In this document: piece after piece, positions 43,293 through 51,594 of the stretch
Numbering within the stretch: the first letter of the stretch is position 1
How the letters are laid out: every line of letters starts with the position of its first letter
Assembly (NCBI GenBank): GCA_944389545.1
Contig: CALXMT010000003.1
Location: 1-64,000, forward strand
DNA from: an uncultured Kiritimatiellota bacterium
GTDB lineage: Bacteria; Verrucomicrobiota; Kiritimatiellia; RFP12; DVOR01
DNA length: 64,000 nt
Reading direction: 5' to 3'
The notes under the pieces: model-generated
The model's input: only the letters and a program-made list of their open reading frames with translations
What the model was told of the DNA's origin: nothing
Database searches by the model: none
Translations under genes and position numbers: made by a program

Positions 43293-44599
43293 GGGCGTTC
43301 TTGGCGTGCGTGGCGGCGTTGGCCGCCGGAATCGCGGCGGCACGGACGGTGTCGTTGGGCGCCGTGGTGTGCAACCCGGGGGCCCGGCTGACGGTGCCGA
43401 TTGAGGTGGACGACGTGGCCGGGGTGGCCTCGGTCTACGTGCGGGTAACGTATGACCCGCTGGTGTTGGCGTTGGTGGAGGTGCGTCCCGGAACGTTGCA
43501 AGAGGCGTTCGGGACGGACTTTGTGACGGCGTCTGACGCGGGGTCGGCGTGCGTGTTGGCCTTCGGTCGCGAGAACGCGGCCTCGGGTTCGGGAAGCGTG
43601 GCGGAGTTGGTCTTTGAGGCGCGGCCCGGGTGCGAGGGGATGTATTCGGACGTGGCGTTGGCGGAGGCTCGGTTGGAAGAGCGGACGCAGACCGCGGACC
43701 TAACGGTGTCGGTGCCCTTGGAGCCGACCAACGGGATGGTGCGGGCCTTCGCGCCGGACGGCACGTGCGAGACACGTCAAGGTGCGGCCACGGTGACGGT
43801 GGCCGCGGAGACGACCCTGCGTTGCCTGACCTTGGCAGCGGGGGACGCCTTGGAGGCGAGCGCAAGCGCGGAGCCGCGCCCCATCACCGTGACGGAGGCG
43901 CTCGCCGCCGAAGGGACCTTGCGGGTCTTGCCGCCGGAGGGCGGTTGGGCGACGGCGCGTTATGAGGTTTTGCGTTGCCCGGCCTCGACGCCGACGCTGA
44001 CGTTGGAGGCGGCGGAACCGCCGGAGGCGTGGACGGTGACGGCGCTCACCGAGGGCGGGACGACGACCTACGTGTTGGAAACGACCGTGGAGACGGAAAT
44101 CCCTGTCCTGACCGAGGCAGAGTTATCGCCGGCGGACGCGAACCTGCTTCGCGAGCTCCTGGCGGAACGTTTGGACGGCGTGACGGCCATCCGCGCGGAA
44201 GGTTCGCGCGAGGCGATCTTGGCCGGCTTGGATTTGGGTATTGTGCCGGTCTGCGCGGTGGAGAATGGCACGTTGACGGCGACCTTCGAACTGCCTGAGC
44301 TGCGCATCACCGCCTTCGACCCCGCGACGGGAACGGTGCAGGTGCGGGTCATCCCCGCGGAGGGCGCAACCATCACCCAAGAGGTCCGCACGGGCGTCTT
44401 GCAAGTGTGGGCGACGGAGGATCTTGGTGTGGAGATGAAAGCCGTGCCGGACGCGGCCTTCAGTCTGCAGAACTATGTCGGGCAGGGCTTGGCCGGTGTG
44501 ACGTTGCCGGAGGCCTTCCGTCTGAGTTTGGGACGAAACCTTTTCATCAAAGTGGTCGCCGATCATCCGGCGGCCGCGGAACAACCAACCGGAGACTAA
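43289..44599 (+). CDS. Secreted protein with N-terminal cohesin-like domain
   Basis: 436 aa. The signal peptide is at residues 1-19 (AFLACVAALAAGIAAA). Residues about 20-150 have the cohesin pattern: VVCNPGARLTVPIEVDDVAG, VRVTYDPLVLALVEV, and GSVAELVFEARPGCEGMYSDVAL. The remaining 280 residues are beta-rich and Thr/Glu/Ala-rich without a recognised domain; EIPVLTEAELSPADANLLRELLAERL forms one helical segment. It overlaps the scaffold gene by ATGA. It could receive the dockerin of the preceding protein, which is an inference from domain types. There is no anchor motif; the outer-membrane barrel gene follows after 6 bp. Confidence 0.7.
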   Translation: MRAFLACVAALAAGIAAARTVSLGAVVCNPGARLTVPIEVDDVAGVASVYVRVTYDPLVLALVEVRPGTLQEAFGTDFVTASDAGSACVLAFGRENAASGSGSVAELVFEARPGCEGMYSDVALAEARLEERTQTADLTVSVPLEPTNGMVRAFAPDGTCETRQGAATVTVAAETTLRCLTLAAGDALEASASAEPRPITVTEALAAEGTLRVLPPEGGWATARYEVLRCPASTPTLTLEAAEPPEAWTVTALTEGGTTTYVLETTVETEIPVLTEAELSPADANLLRELLAERLDGVTAIRAEGSREAILAGLDLGIVPVCAVENGTLTATFELPELRITAFDPATGTVQVRVIPAEGATITQEVRTGVLQVWATEDLGVEMKAVPDAAFSLQNYVGQGLAGVTLPEAFRLSLGRNLFIKVVADHPAAAEQPTGD

Positions 44600-44605
44600 G
44601 ACACC

Positions 44606-45316
44606 ATGAAAAATCTTATCGCACTCTTTTGCGCGGCCGGCTTGGCCGCTGTGGCCGCCGCGGCCGAGGCTCCTGCCTTGGAGGCCGGCGGGACGGATTG
44701 GGCCAGCCGCCTGCGCGTCTCGGCCGGAGGTTTCGGGCGCTTTGGCGCGGAGGCGAAGCTGAAAGGCCTGGGCAGCGACAACGGCGACCTGTGGGGTGCG
44801 GGTTTGGACGTACAGTTCAATCTCATTCCCGCAGAACGCTTCAACCTGTGGGTCGGGCTCGGCGGCACCTACATCCCCGAGCAGGACTTCGCGGATTTCG
44901 CCTATTCGGAAGGTGACGCTTCTTACTCCTATACGGAGGCTTACAAGATGCGTATTCGTTCCTATGGGATGCGTCTGATGGCCGTGCCGGAGTGGAAGGT
45001 GTGCGACGCCTTCGCGCTGGGTCTGCGCCTCGGGGTCTCCCTGGAGCACTACAAGGGCGAGGTGCGCGACAATTGGCGCTACTCGGACGATTACGGAACC
45101 GATTCCGGCACCGATATCTTCTCTGACTCGGATAACTTGGTGCAGGGCATCGTGGGTCTGCAGGCCACGTGGAACATTACCGACCATTTCGGCCTCTTCG
45201 CGTATGTGGATGGGCGTTTCGGCGGCGATGTGGACCTGAAGGTCGAGGGCGAGAAGATCGGCTCCTTCGACGGCACCTCCTGCGAGGCCGGCCTGGGTCT
45301 GCACTGGGTCTTTTGA
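44606..45316 (+). CDS. Outer-membrane beta-barrel protein, ~8-10 strands
   Basis: 236 aa. The signal peptide is at residues 1-20. The rest alternates polar and hydrophobic residues with aromatic girdles (SRLRVSAGGFGRFGAEAKL, FNLWVGLGGTYIP, GMRLMAVPEWKV) and ends in ...GLGLHWVF, the terminal Phe expected for outer-membrane insertion. It ends the operon and may tether or assist the cohesin/dockerin proteins, though a general porin-like or OmpW-like role is possible. A terminator follows 70 bp later. Confidence 0.75.
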   Translation: MKNLIALFCAAGLAAVAAAAEAPALEAGGTDWASRLRVSAGGFGRFGAEAKLKGLGSDNGDLWGAGLDVQFNLIPAERFNLWVGLGGTYIPEQDFADFAYSEGDASYSYTEAYKMRIRSYGMRLMAVPEWKVCDAFALGLRLGVSLEHYKGEVRDNWRYSDDYGTDSGTDIFSDSDNLVQGIVGLQATWNITDHFGLFAYVDGRFGGDVDLKVEGEKIGSFDGTSCEAGLGLHWVF

Positions 45317-45389
45317 CACGCACGCGGCGGCCTTGTTTAGGGCCGCCGCCAGAACCTGCACTGACATCAAGTTCGGTATCATGATTACA

Positions 45390-45414
45390 GGGTCCCTCGC
45401 GGGGCCCTTTTGTT
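45390..45414 (+). terminator. Rho-independent terminator of the cohesin/dockerin operon
   Basis: GGGTCCC-TCGC-GGGGCCC followed by TTTTGTTT. A stronger hairpin GCGGCGGCC/GGCCGCCGC lies just upstream (45325-45350) but lacks a T-run. Confidence 0.75.
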
Positions 45415-45527
45415 TGGATTCAATCACCTTCTGCAAAGAACCGAGCGCTCTGGCGGGGCGCTCGCGTCTTCACGGTAAACCTTTTTTGGAGGCCGTGCCG
45501 TAATTTCTTTACGGAACGAGTTCCGTG

Positions 45528-45536
45528 TGTTATCAT
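45528..45536 (+). promoter_or_regulatory. Extended -10 promoter (TGTTATCAT) of the AAA ATPase gene
   Basis: TGTTATCAT is 33 nt before the ATG at 45570. An inverted repeat CCGTAATTTCTTTACGG lies about 20 nt upstream (45498-45514) and could bind a regulator. Confidence 0.5.
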
Positions 45537-45569
45537 AAAGGCAGTTTAGTATTAACAACGGTGATGATC

Positions 45570-46685
45570 ATGCTCAAATCTTTTGAGGTCGAGAATTTCC
45601 GCGGCTTCCAAAACCCGATTAGGCTTTGCCTTGTCGCGAGGAACTATGATTATAACCCGGCCGTGGTCAAGGATGGCTTGGTCAAGAACGCGATTTTGTA
45701 CGGCCCGAATGGCATCGGCAAGAGTTCGTTGGGATTGGCGCTCTTTGACGCGGCGCGCCATCTCACGGATACGACGCCTTTCCCGGCGGAGCGTTTGGAG
45801 CCTTATTGCAACCTTGACAATCCGGCGGATAGGCCGGCCTGTTTCACGTATGAGCTTCTGTGCGGAGGGACAACGATTCGCTATCGTTATGAGAAGCGTG
45901 CGCCGGATGCGTTGGTGCGCGAGACGCTGTGCTTTGATGGTCGTAAAGTTGTCGACTACTGTTATGCAGAGGCGCGGCAGGAAGCGCGGTTTGTGGACAA
46001 ATCCGTCTTCGGCGACATCAAGACGGACTTGCCTGACAACCGTCTTTCCATCTTGAAGTATTTGCACCGCAACTTGCCGACCGGGACCGTTCCGGCGCTT
46101 GACGCCTTTTTCCGTTTCTTTGAGGGCATGTTGTGGTATCGCTCCCTGTCGGAGGGAAATTCCTACGCGGGTTTCACGACGGGTTCGCGGATGCTTGAGG
46201 ATGTGATCTTCGAGGCCAATGCGTTGCCGGGCTTCGTGGCCTTCTTGGAGGAAAATGGCTTGCATTACGATCTCACGTTTCGGGAGGTCGATGGCAAGCC
46301 TCGCTTGATTGCCCGGTTCAAGGATGGCCGAGAGGCCTTCTTCGGCTCTGTTGCGTCCACCGGCACGAAGGCGTTGATGCTCTTTTATTCGTGGAAGATT
46401 TCCGCCTTCTCGCGGCTGTCCTTCCTGTTCATTGATGAGTTTGACGCTTTCTTGCATTATCAGTCGGCGGCGGCAATTGTCCGGTTGCTCAACGAGCATA
46501 CCGACTTCCAGACTGTGCTGACCACGCACAACACCTATCTGATGCAAAATGCGTTTACTCGTCCGGACGCCTGTTTCTTGATGGGTGAACAACGCGTGGC
46601 GTGTTTGGCGGATGCGACGCAGAAGGAGATTCGCGCGGCGCACAACCTTGAGAATCTCTATCTCAATGGAGCCTTCCGTGTCTGA
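45570..46685 (+). CDS. AAA family ATPase (AbiL/OLD-like, COG1106-type)
   Basis: A 371-aa SMC-like ATPase. It opens MLKSFEVENFRGF, typical of this group, with Walker A GPNGIGKSS (residues 45-52), an STGTKALMLFYSW signature-like block, Walker B LSFLFIDEFDAFLH, and TTHNTYLM as the H-loop. No nuclease (TOPRIM) domain is attached. Such lone ATPases often act in abortive infection or with a toxin partner, but no partner gene is adjacent, so the role is open. In-frame ATG at 45564 and GTG at 45561 are alternative starts. It has its own promoter and terminator. Confidence 0.85.
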   Translation: MLKSFEVENFRGFQNPIRLCLVARNYDYNPAVVKDGLVKNAILYGPNGIGKSSLGLALFDAARHLTDTTPFPAERLEPYCNLDNPADRPACFTYELLCGGTTIRYRYEKRAPDALVRETLCFDGRKVVDYCYAEARQEARFVDKSVFGDIKTDLPDNRLSILKYLHRNLPTGTVPALDAFFRFFEGMLWYRSLSEGNSYAGFTTGSRMLEDVIFEANALPGFVAFLEENGLHYDLTFREVDGKPRLIARFKDGREAFFGSVASTGTKALMLFYSWKISAFSRLSFLFIDEFDAFLHYQSAAAIVRLLNEHTDFQTVLTTHNTYLMQNAFTRPDACFLMGEQRVACLADATQKEIRAAHNLENLYLNGAFRV

Positions 46686-46727
46686 CCATCTGTTCCAATA
46701 CAGACCAAGGAAGACGGGAACCACAAA

Positions 46728-46756
46728 AACGAGCGCTCTGCCGAGCGCTCGTTTTC
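46728..46756 (+). terminator. Rho-independent terminator after the AAA ATPase gene
   Basis: AACGAGCGCTC-TGCC-GAGCGCTCGTT followed by TTCC and further T. Begins 42 bp after the stop codon. Confidence 0.9.
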
Positions 46757-46837
46757 CTTAATAGAATAAGGCTACAGAGCGAGGTCTCGTGGGAGTGTTC
46801 GGGGGGCTTTTGGCGGGGGGCTAAAGGGGCTTTTCTG

Positions 46838-46922
46838 GACCACTAAGGGTTTCGACCCCGACCCCTATAGGGTCTCACCTTCGACCCCTATAGTGGTTGA
46901 CCTCGGACCCCTATAGGGTCTC
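46838..46922. repeat. Cluster of GACCCCTATAGGGTCTC palindromes
   Basis: Two intact copies of GACCCCTATAGGGTCTCA at either end of a partial copy (GACCCCTATAGTGGTTGAC). The cores match the palindromes at 3004-3046 and 22501-22516. Confidence 0.8.
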
Positions 46923-47188
46923 AGAAAGGCCCCTTTAGGGGGCGATGCGAGGGGGGTAGTGAGGGCTTTGTCGAGGGCATGGGGCGGAGCCCCACCAAGA
47001 GCGCCAAGCCTCCAAACCTCTAAGCTTCCAAACTCCCCTGGAAAGTCCTGCGGGTGGTAGCACGCCCATAATCTGCTCTAATCTGTAAAATCAGCGGTTC
47101 CCGATAGTGGCAATTCCTTGTGTACCTCTTTGTGGTTCTTCGTGTTCTTTGTGAGAATCATAGAGCGCCCGATGGCGCCCGAGGCGTT

Positions 47189-47245
47189 TCGCTCCTACGT
47201 TGCGTCTTTGCGGTCCTCATTTTCCCCGGACAGTATTGGCTGTAA
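47189..47245 (-). mobile_element. MITE left-end fragment
   Basis: The minus strand reads CAATACTGTCCGGGGAAAAT then ACCGCAAAGACGCAACG, the left terminal repeat of the 330-bp element; the rest is absent. Confidence 0.65.
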
Positions 47246-47273
47246 AATTGTTTCTTGTCTGCTCTTAGGGATT

Positions 47274-47282
47274 TGCTATAAT
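47274..47282 (+). promoter_or_regulatory. Promoter TGCTATAAT of a candidate small RNA
   Basis: TGC-TATAAT with TTGTCT 16 nt upstream of TATAAT. It points towards the 3' end of the convergent DUF3800 gene and no gene follows on this strand. Confidence 0.5.
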
Positions 47283-47287
47283 AAAAG

Positions 47288-47372
47288 CAGAAAGAACGCC
47301 GCCGGAGAACACGAGGGTGTATCACCAGCATGAGCAATCATGTGGTAGTCGTGCCGGGGGTTCTTTCTTTTT
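47288..47372 (+). ncRNA. Candidate small RNA / convergent terminator hairpin
   Basis: About 85 nt between the TATAAT at 47277 and six T at 47367-47372. AGAAAGAAC and CCGG near the 5' end pair with CCGG and GTTCTTTCT before the T-run, enclosing a 49-nt loop. It overlaps the last 35 nt of the DUF3800 coding region in antisense and, read on the other strand, also resembles that gene's terminator (T-rich TGCTTTTATT). Confidence 0.4.
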
Positions 47373-48135
47373 TGCATAGACAGGTTGCATCCATTTCTAC
47401 CTTATTGGGTGTCATGGCCTTGTCAAAATATTTAACCCCATAGTTTAATATATCCTTTCCATGTTTATAAAGGTGTGATCTCAAACGATACTCAAAGCAA
47501 GGTGTACGAAAGCCCCATGTGTTGACTTCATGCGACCAAAACATGGAAGTTGCACATACATCCGCCAGTTGGAGCATGTCCCATGAAGATGCAGGTTTCG
47601 CGGAGATTCGCTTAAACACGCCTTGGGCAAGTCGAGTTCCTGGATAAGTACCCGTAATCAATTTCTCACTGATATACTGAATAAGCTCTTCATCGCGAGC
47701 AGTTCCCCGTGCGGAAAGGACAATGTCTCCGACTCGTTGCGTGTCTCGTAAAAACCAAGACACCCGTTCCAACAACATCCGACAGATGTAGTTGTATGCA
47801 ACACTTGCCGTTGCGCGCATCGTCAAATTCAGCTTCTTTGTGTCAACGAGTACCGCAATATAGGTAAATGTTCCGTCTGCCAACACATCTACAGCAAAAG
47901 CGCGTTGATTGTAATCTCGCAACTTTCGCATATGGATTTCTCGTACATTAAGACGTTCACGAACGATCTCTATTTTATGGCGTAATTCCGTCTCTTCCGT
48001 CTTGTCCACCACTACAGCAGCAAGAACAAACCATTGGGTTCCTCGTTGATAGCCGAGATCCCCTGCCTCATCTATATAAACAGTTGAAGGAGTGATTTGT
48101 TTCTCTTCTACAAAAGTTGTCAAACCGAGTTCCAT
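47338..48135 (-). CDS. DUF3800 domain protein
   Basis: 265 aa, AT-rich relative to the neighbours. The DUF3800 signature VYIDEAGDLGYQRG is near the N-terminus (residues 19-32), with two acidic residues that in this family are thought to form an RNase-H-like active site. FVLAAVVVD follows, and D-M-L-Q-L-A-D-V lies near residue 205 (QLADV is a common late motif). Function is unknown; the family is often found near mobile elements and defence genes. The ATG at 48135 (GAGGTGATT upstream) is preferred over 48153. TATAAT lies about 25 nt upstream on the minus strand. Confidence 0.82.
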   Translation of the reverse strand: MELGLTTFVEEKQITPSTVYIDEAGDLGYQRGTQWFVLAAVVVDKTEETELRHKIEIVRERLNVREIHMRKLRDYNQRAFAVDVLADGTFTYIAVLVDTKKLNLTMRATASVAYNYICRMLLERVSWFLRDTQRVGDIVLSARGTARDEELIQYISEKLITGTYPGTRLAQGVFKRISAKPASSWDMLQLADVCATSMFWSHEVNTWGFRTPCFEYRLRSHLYKHGKDILNYGVKYFDKAMTPNKVEMDATCLCKKERTPGTTTT

Positions 48136-48162
48136 AATCACCTCTACTTTCACTGCTTTAAT

Positions 48163-48410
48163 TATACACGCTTATAACGGTTTACGTCAAAGCAACAGGG
48201 GCCGAGGAAAGATAGAACTCTTTTTCCACAAAGACACAAAAGCGTGCGCGAAACGCCCGGCATCGTCGGTCGCTTGATGTCTTCGCCATTGCCCGTGTCC
48301 GCCGCCCTCCGTCTCGCGCCTTTTCTAAAGAAGAGCCGAGTGTGAGGCGGAGCCCCACCAAGAGCGCCAAGCCTCCAAACCTCGAAGCTTCCAAACTTAC
48401 TTGAAGGTTA
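48163..48410. repeat. Gap with decayed MITE-type and TCCAA repeats
   Basis: A degenerate form of the MITE left half (CACAAAGACACAAAAGCG ... CGTCGGTCGCTTGA) lies at about 48230-48330, followed by GTGTGAGGCGGAGCCCC and a TCCAA array at 48370-48400. No gene. Confidence 0.55.
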
Positions 48411-48836
48411 TCAGTCGGGGAAGGTGTGGAGGCGGGTGCGGCGGGTGGTGGTGGCGGCGTCGGCGCGGAGGGATTCGCGGAGGAGGGTCCAGCCTTCGGG
48501 GGTGTCGGGGCGGGGATATTCGCTGGTGACGAAGTCGAAGAGGATGGTGCCGGAGGGGGAGCGTTCGCCCTTGATGTATTTGCCCTGGGGCTCATCGATG
48601 AAGGTGGAGACGATGCGCTTGCCGTCGCGCTCGTAGGCGTCCCACTGGGCGTTGGCAGGCGGATAGACGACCAGGTCGAAACCGTCCGAGGCCCAGCAGA
48701 AGTAGGAGGTCGGGGTGTCGCCTTGCTCGATGTCGTTGATGACGACGCGGAGGCCTTGAGGGTTGCTGTCGATGGTGTAGTGACGGCAGCCGGAGAGGAG
48801 GGCTACGAGGAGGCAGGGCAGGAGCAGTCGCTTCAT
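48411..48836 (-). CDS. PEGA-like small lipoprotein
   Basis: 141 aa. The signal peptide and lipobox (LLLPCLLVALLSGC, Cys17) predict a lipid-anchored envelope protein. The following stretch YTIDSNPQGLRVVINDIEQGDTPTSYF has the PEGA pattern (S.P.G..V.ing...G.TP), a small beta domain found at cell surfaces. AGAGG precedes the ATG. It is the second gene after valS (50 bp), so transcription from the valS promoter is likely. Function unknown. Confidence 0.78.
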   Translation of the reverse strand: MKRLLLPCLLVALLSGCRHYTIDSNPQGLRVVINDIEQGDTPTSYFCWASDGFDLVVYPPANAQWDAYERDGKRIVSTFIDEPQGKYIKGERSPSGTILFDFVTSEYPRPDTPEGWTLLRESLRADAATTTRRTRLHTFPD

Positions 48837-48886
48837 GAGGGGACCTCTTTCGTGTGTTTGTGTCGCTCGGCCACCGGCCGGCCGCC

Positions 48887-51559
48887 TTAGAGGGCGGCGC
48901 GGCGGGCGGTGAGGGTGGCGATTTGGGCCTCGAGCTCGGCCTTGCGGTCGCGCTGGTTTTGGATGATGGGGGCGGGGGCCTTGGAGACGAAGGCTTCGTT
49001 GTTGAGCTTGGCGTTGACGCCGTTGAGGAAGCCTTGGAGTTTGGCGATCTCCTTGTCGAGCTTCTCGGCCTCGGCCTTGGTGTCGACAAGTCCATCGAGG
49101 GGGAGGTAGACGACGCCGGCCTTGAGGAGCTTGGAGGGCATGGGGGCCTCGGGGGCGGCATCGACGAAGTCGAGGGCCTCGGCGCGGACGGCGGTCTTGA
49201 TGGAGTCGGCGTCGCGGGAGAGGCGGTCGCGGAGGTCGTCGGTGGCGGGGTGGAGGAGGAGACGGACGTTGAGGGCGGGGGCGAGGCCGGCCTCGGCGCG
49301 GAGGGCGCGGATGCCGGTGATAAGGTCGCGCTTGGTCTCGACGTAGGCGAGGACGTCCTCGGTGAGGCCCCAGGCGGCGAGGCGGTCGGGCGCGTAACCG
49401 GTGGGATAGGGGGCGCGCATGATGGTCTCGCCCTCGGCGCAGTAGCCGAGCTGGTGCCAGAGCTCTTCGGTGACGAAGGGCATGTAGGGGTGGAGGAGAC
49501 GGAGGATTTGCCCGTAGACATCGGCGAGGATGGCGAGCACCTGGCGGCGGCGGGCCTCGTCGGGGGCGTTGAGGTCGGCCTTGGCGTACTCGAGGTACCA
49601 GTCGCAGAAGTCGGTCCAGGCGAAGTCGTAGATGGCGAGGGCGCCGTCCTGGATGCGGTATTTGGCGAGTGCGGCGTTGAGGTCGGCGCAGGTGTGGTGG
49701 GCCTTGAGGAGAAGGTGGCGGTCGTCGTCGCGCAGGAGGGCGGGGTCGAGGTCGAGGGTGCCGCCGGCGTGGTCGGCGAAGGAGAAGCCGGGGAGCTTTT
49801 CGGCGTTCATCTGGAGGAAGCGCGCGGCGTTCCAGAGCTTGGTGCCGAAGTTGCGGCCGATCTCGAACTTGCCCATGTCCACCTTGGTGTCGGTCTCCAT
49901 GGAGGTGATGAGGGCGAGGGAGAAGCGGAGGGCGTCGGCGGAGTATTGGCCGATGATCTCGAGCGGGTCCAGGGAGTTGCCGAGGGACTTGGACATCTTG
50001 CGGCCCTGGGCGTCGCGGACGATGCCGTGGAGGATGACGTTCTTGAAGGGGGCCTTGCCCATGAAGTGGAAGCCGGCCATCATCATGCGCGCCACCCAGA
50101 AGAAGAGGATGTCGGCGCCGGTGATGAGGTCGCAGGTGGGATAGTAGAAGGCGAGGTCCTGGGTCTGCTTGGGCCAGCCGAAGGTGGAGAAGGGCCAGAG
50201 CCAGGAGGAGAACCACGTGTCCAACACGTCGGGGTCCTGGTCGATGGCCGCGCCGCCGCACTTGGGGCAGACGGTGGGCTTGGCGGGGGCGGCCCACTCG
50301 TGCTTGCAGTCACGGCAGGTGTAGACGGGGATGCGGTGGCCCCACCAGATCTGGCGGCTGATACACCAGTCGCGGATGTTCTCCATCCAGTTGAAGAAGA
50401 CGCTCTCCCAGCGCTTGGGCTGGATGACGATCTCGCCCTTGCGCACGGCCTCGATGGCGGGCTGGGCGAGGGGCTTCATGCGGACGAACCACTGCTTGGA
50501 GAGACGGCTGTCCACCACCGTGTGGCAACGGTAGCAGTGGCCCACCTGATTCTGGTAGGGCTCCACCTTGACGAGGAAGCCGCCCTTCTCCAGGTCGGCC
50601 ACGATGGCCTTGCGGCACTCAAAGCGGTCCATTCCCTCGTAACCCGAGAGGGCGTTCATCGTGCCATCGTCGTTCATCACGTCCACCTGCGGCAGGTTGT
50701 GACGCTGGCCGACGGCGAAGTCGTTGGCGTCGTGCGCGGGGGTGATCTTCACCACGCCCGTGCCGAACTCCTTCTCCACGTAATCATCGAAGACGACGGG
50801 GATTTCTTTGCCCACCAACGGCAGGATGACGGACTTGCCCTTGAGGTGCGCGTAGCGTTCGTCCGAGGGGTTCACGGCCACCGCCGTGTCGCCGGGGAGG
50901 GTCTCGGGGCGGGTGGTGGCGACGGTGACGAACTCGCCCTCGCTCCCTGCCACGGGATAGCGCACATACCACAGATTGCCGTCGTTCGGCTCGTGCTCCA
51001 CCTCGTCGTCGGCGAGCGCCGTGCCGCAACGCGGGCACCAGTTCACGATGTAGTTGCCGCGGTAGATCAGCCCCTCGTCATAGAGGTCGCAGAAGACCTT
51101 CGCCACGGCGGCGGAGAGGCCTTCGTCCATGGTGAAACGCTCGCGCTGCCAGTCGGTCGAGTTGCCGAGCATGCGTTGCTGGTGGACGATGGTGCCGCCG
51201 TACTGCTTCTTCCACTCCCACACGCGGTCGATGAACGCCTCGCGGCCGAGGTCCTGACGGCGCTTGCCCTCCTTGCGCAGGGCCTTCTCCACCACGTTCT
51301 GCGTGGCGATGCCCGCGTGGTCCGTGCCCGGCACCCAGCAGACGTTGTCGCCGCACATCCGGTGCCACCGCACCAGGACGTCCTGGATGGTCTGGTTCAG
51401 CGCGTGGCCCATATGCAGGATGCCTGTCACGTTCGGCGGCGGGATCACCACGGAATAGGGCTTCCCACCCCGTGCGGGATCGTCATGGAAGCAGCCATGC
51501 TGCTCCCACCAAGGATACCATTTCGCCTCAACTGCCTTCGGGTCGTAATGTCTGTCCAT
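48887..51559 (-). CDS. valS: Valyl-tRNA synthetase
   Basis: Class Ia synthetase that charges tRNA-Val and edits misacylated Thr. 890 aa, a normal length. Visible: PPPNVTGILHMGHA (HIGH motif), WVPGTDHAGIATQ, the editing-domain TTRPETLPGDTAVAVNP, a zinc-type CPRC/CRDC..CPKC pair, GRKMSKSLGNSLDP (KMSKS motif), and a C-terminal coiled coil (VDTKAEAEKLDKEIAKLQGFLN). The start at 51559 is preceded by AAAGGA at a slightly long spacing; the next upstream ATG is out of frame. Confidence 0.97.
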   Translation of the reverse strand: MDRHYDPKAVEAKWYPWWEQHGCFHDDPARGGKPYSVVIPPPNVTGILHMGHALNQTIQDVLVRWHRMCGDNVCWVPGTDHAGIATQNVVEKALRKEGKRRQDLGREAFIDRVWEWKKQYGGTIVHQQRMLGNSTDWQRERFTMDEGLSAAVAKVFCDLYDEGLIYRGNYIVNWCPRCGTALADDEVEHEPNDGNLWYVRYPVAGSEGEFVTVATTRPETLPGDTAVAVNPSDERYAHLKGKSVILPLVGKEIPVVFDDYVEKEFGTGVVKITPAHDANDFAVGQRHNLPQVDVMNDDGTMNALSGYEGMDRFECRKAIVADLEKGGFLVKVEPYQNQVGHCYRCHTVVDSRLSKQWFVRMKPLAQPAIEAVRKGEIVIQPKRWESVFFNWMENIRDWCISRQIWWGHRIPVYTCRDCKHEWAAPAKPTVCPKCGGAAIDQDPDVLDTWFSSWLWPFSTFGWPKQTQDLAFYYPTCDLITGADILFFWVARMMMAGFHFMGKAPFKNVILHGIVRDAQGRKMSKSLGNSLDPLEIIGQYSADALRFSLALITSMETDTKVDMGKFEIGRNFGTKLWNAARFLQMNAEKLPGFSFADHAGGTLDLDPALLRDDDRHLLLKAHHTCADLNAALAKYRIQDGALAIYDFAWTDFCDWYLEYAKADLNAPDEARRRQVLAILADVYGQILRLLHPYMPFVTEELWHQLGYCAEGETIMRAPYPTGYAPDRLAAWGLTEDVLAYVETKRDLITGIRALRAEAGLAPALNVRLLLHPATDDLRDRLSRDADSIKTAVRAEALDFVDAAPEAPMPSKLLKAGVVYLPLDGLVDTKAEAEKLDKEIAKLQGFLNGVNAKLNNEAFVSKAPAPIIQNQRDRKAELEAQIATLTARRAAL

Positions 51560-51585
51560 CGCATCTGTCCTTTGGAAACCGCAAA

Positions 51586-51594
51586 AGTATACCA
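51586..51594 (-). promoter_or_regulatory. Extended -10 promoter (TGGTATACT) of valS
   Basis: TGGTATACT on the minus strand is 26 nt from the valS ATG, leaving room for a short leader with AAAGGA. No T-box-like leader fits in this space. Confidence 0.6.

Larger units (their letters stand above)
46757..47273. repeat. Intergenic repeat mosaic
   Basis: No gene. It contains the GACCCCTATAGGGTCTCA cluster (46838-46922), a GGGGCGGAGCCCC hairpin and TCCAA array (46980-47035), a GGTAGCACGCCC/ATCTGC stretch (47052-47098), a CTTTGTGGTTCTTCGTG stretch, and an inverted MITE left-end fragment (47189-47245). Confidence 0.7.

Noticed and set aside
45497-45525. CCGTAATTTCTTTACGG inverted repeat considered as a terminator
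   Set aside because: No T-run follows; it lies just upstream of the AAA ATPase promoter and could at most be an operator.
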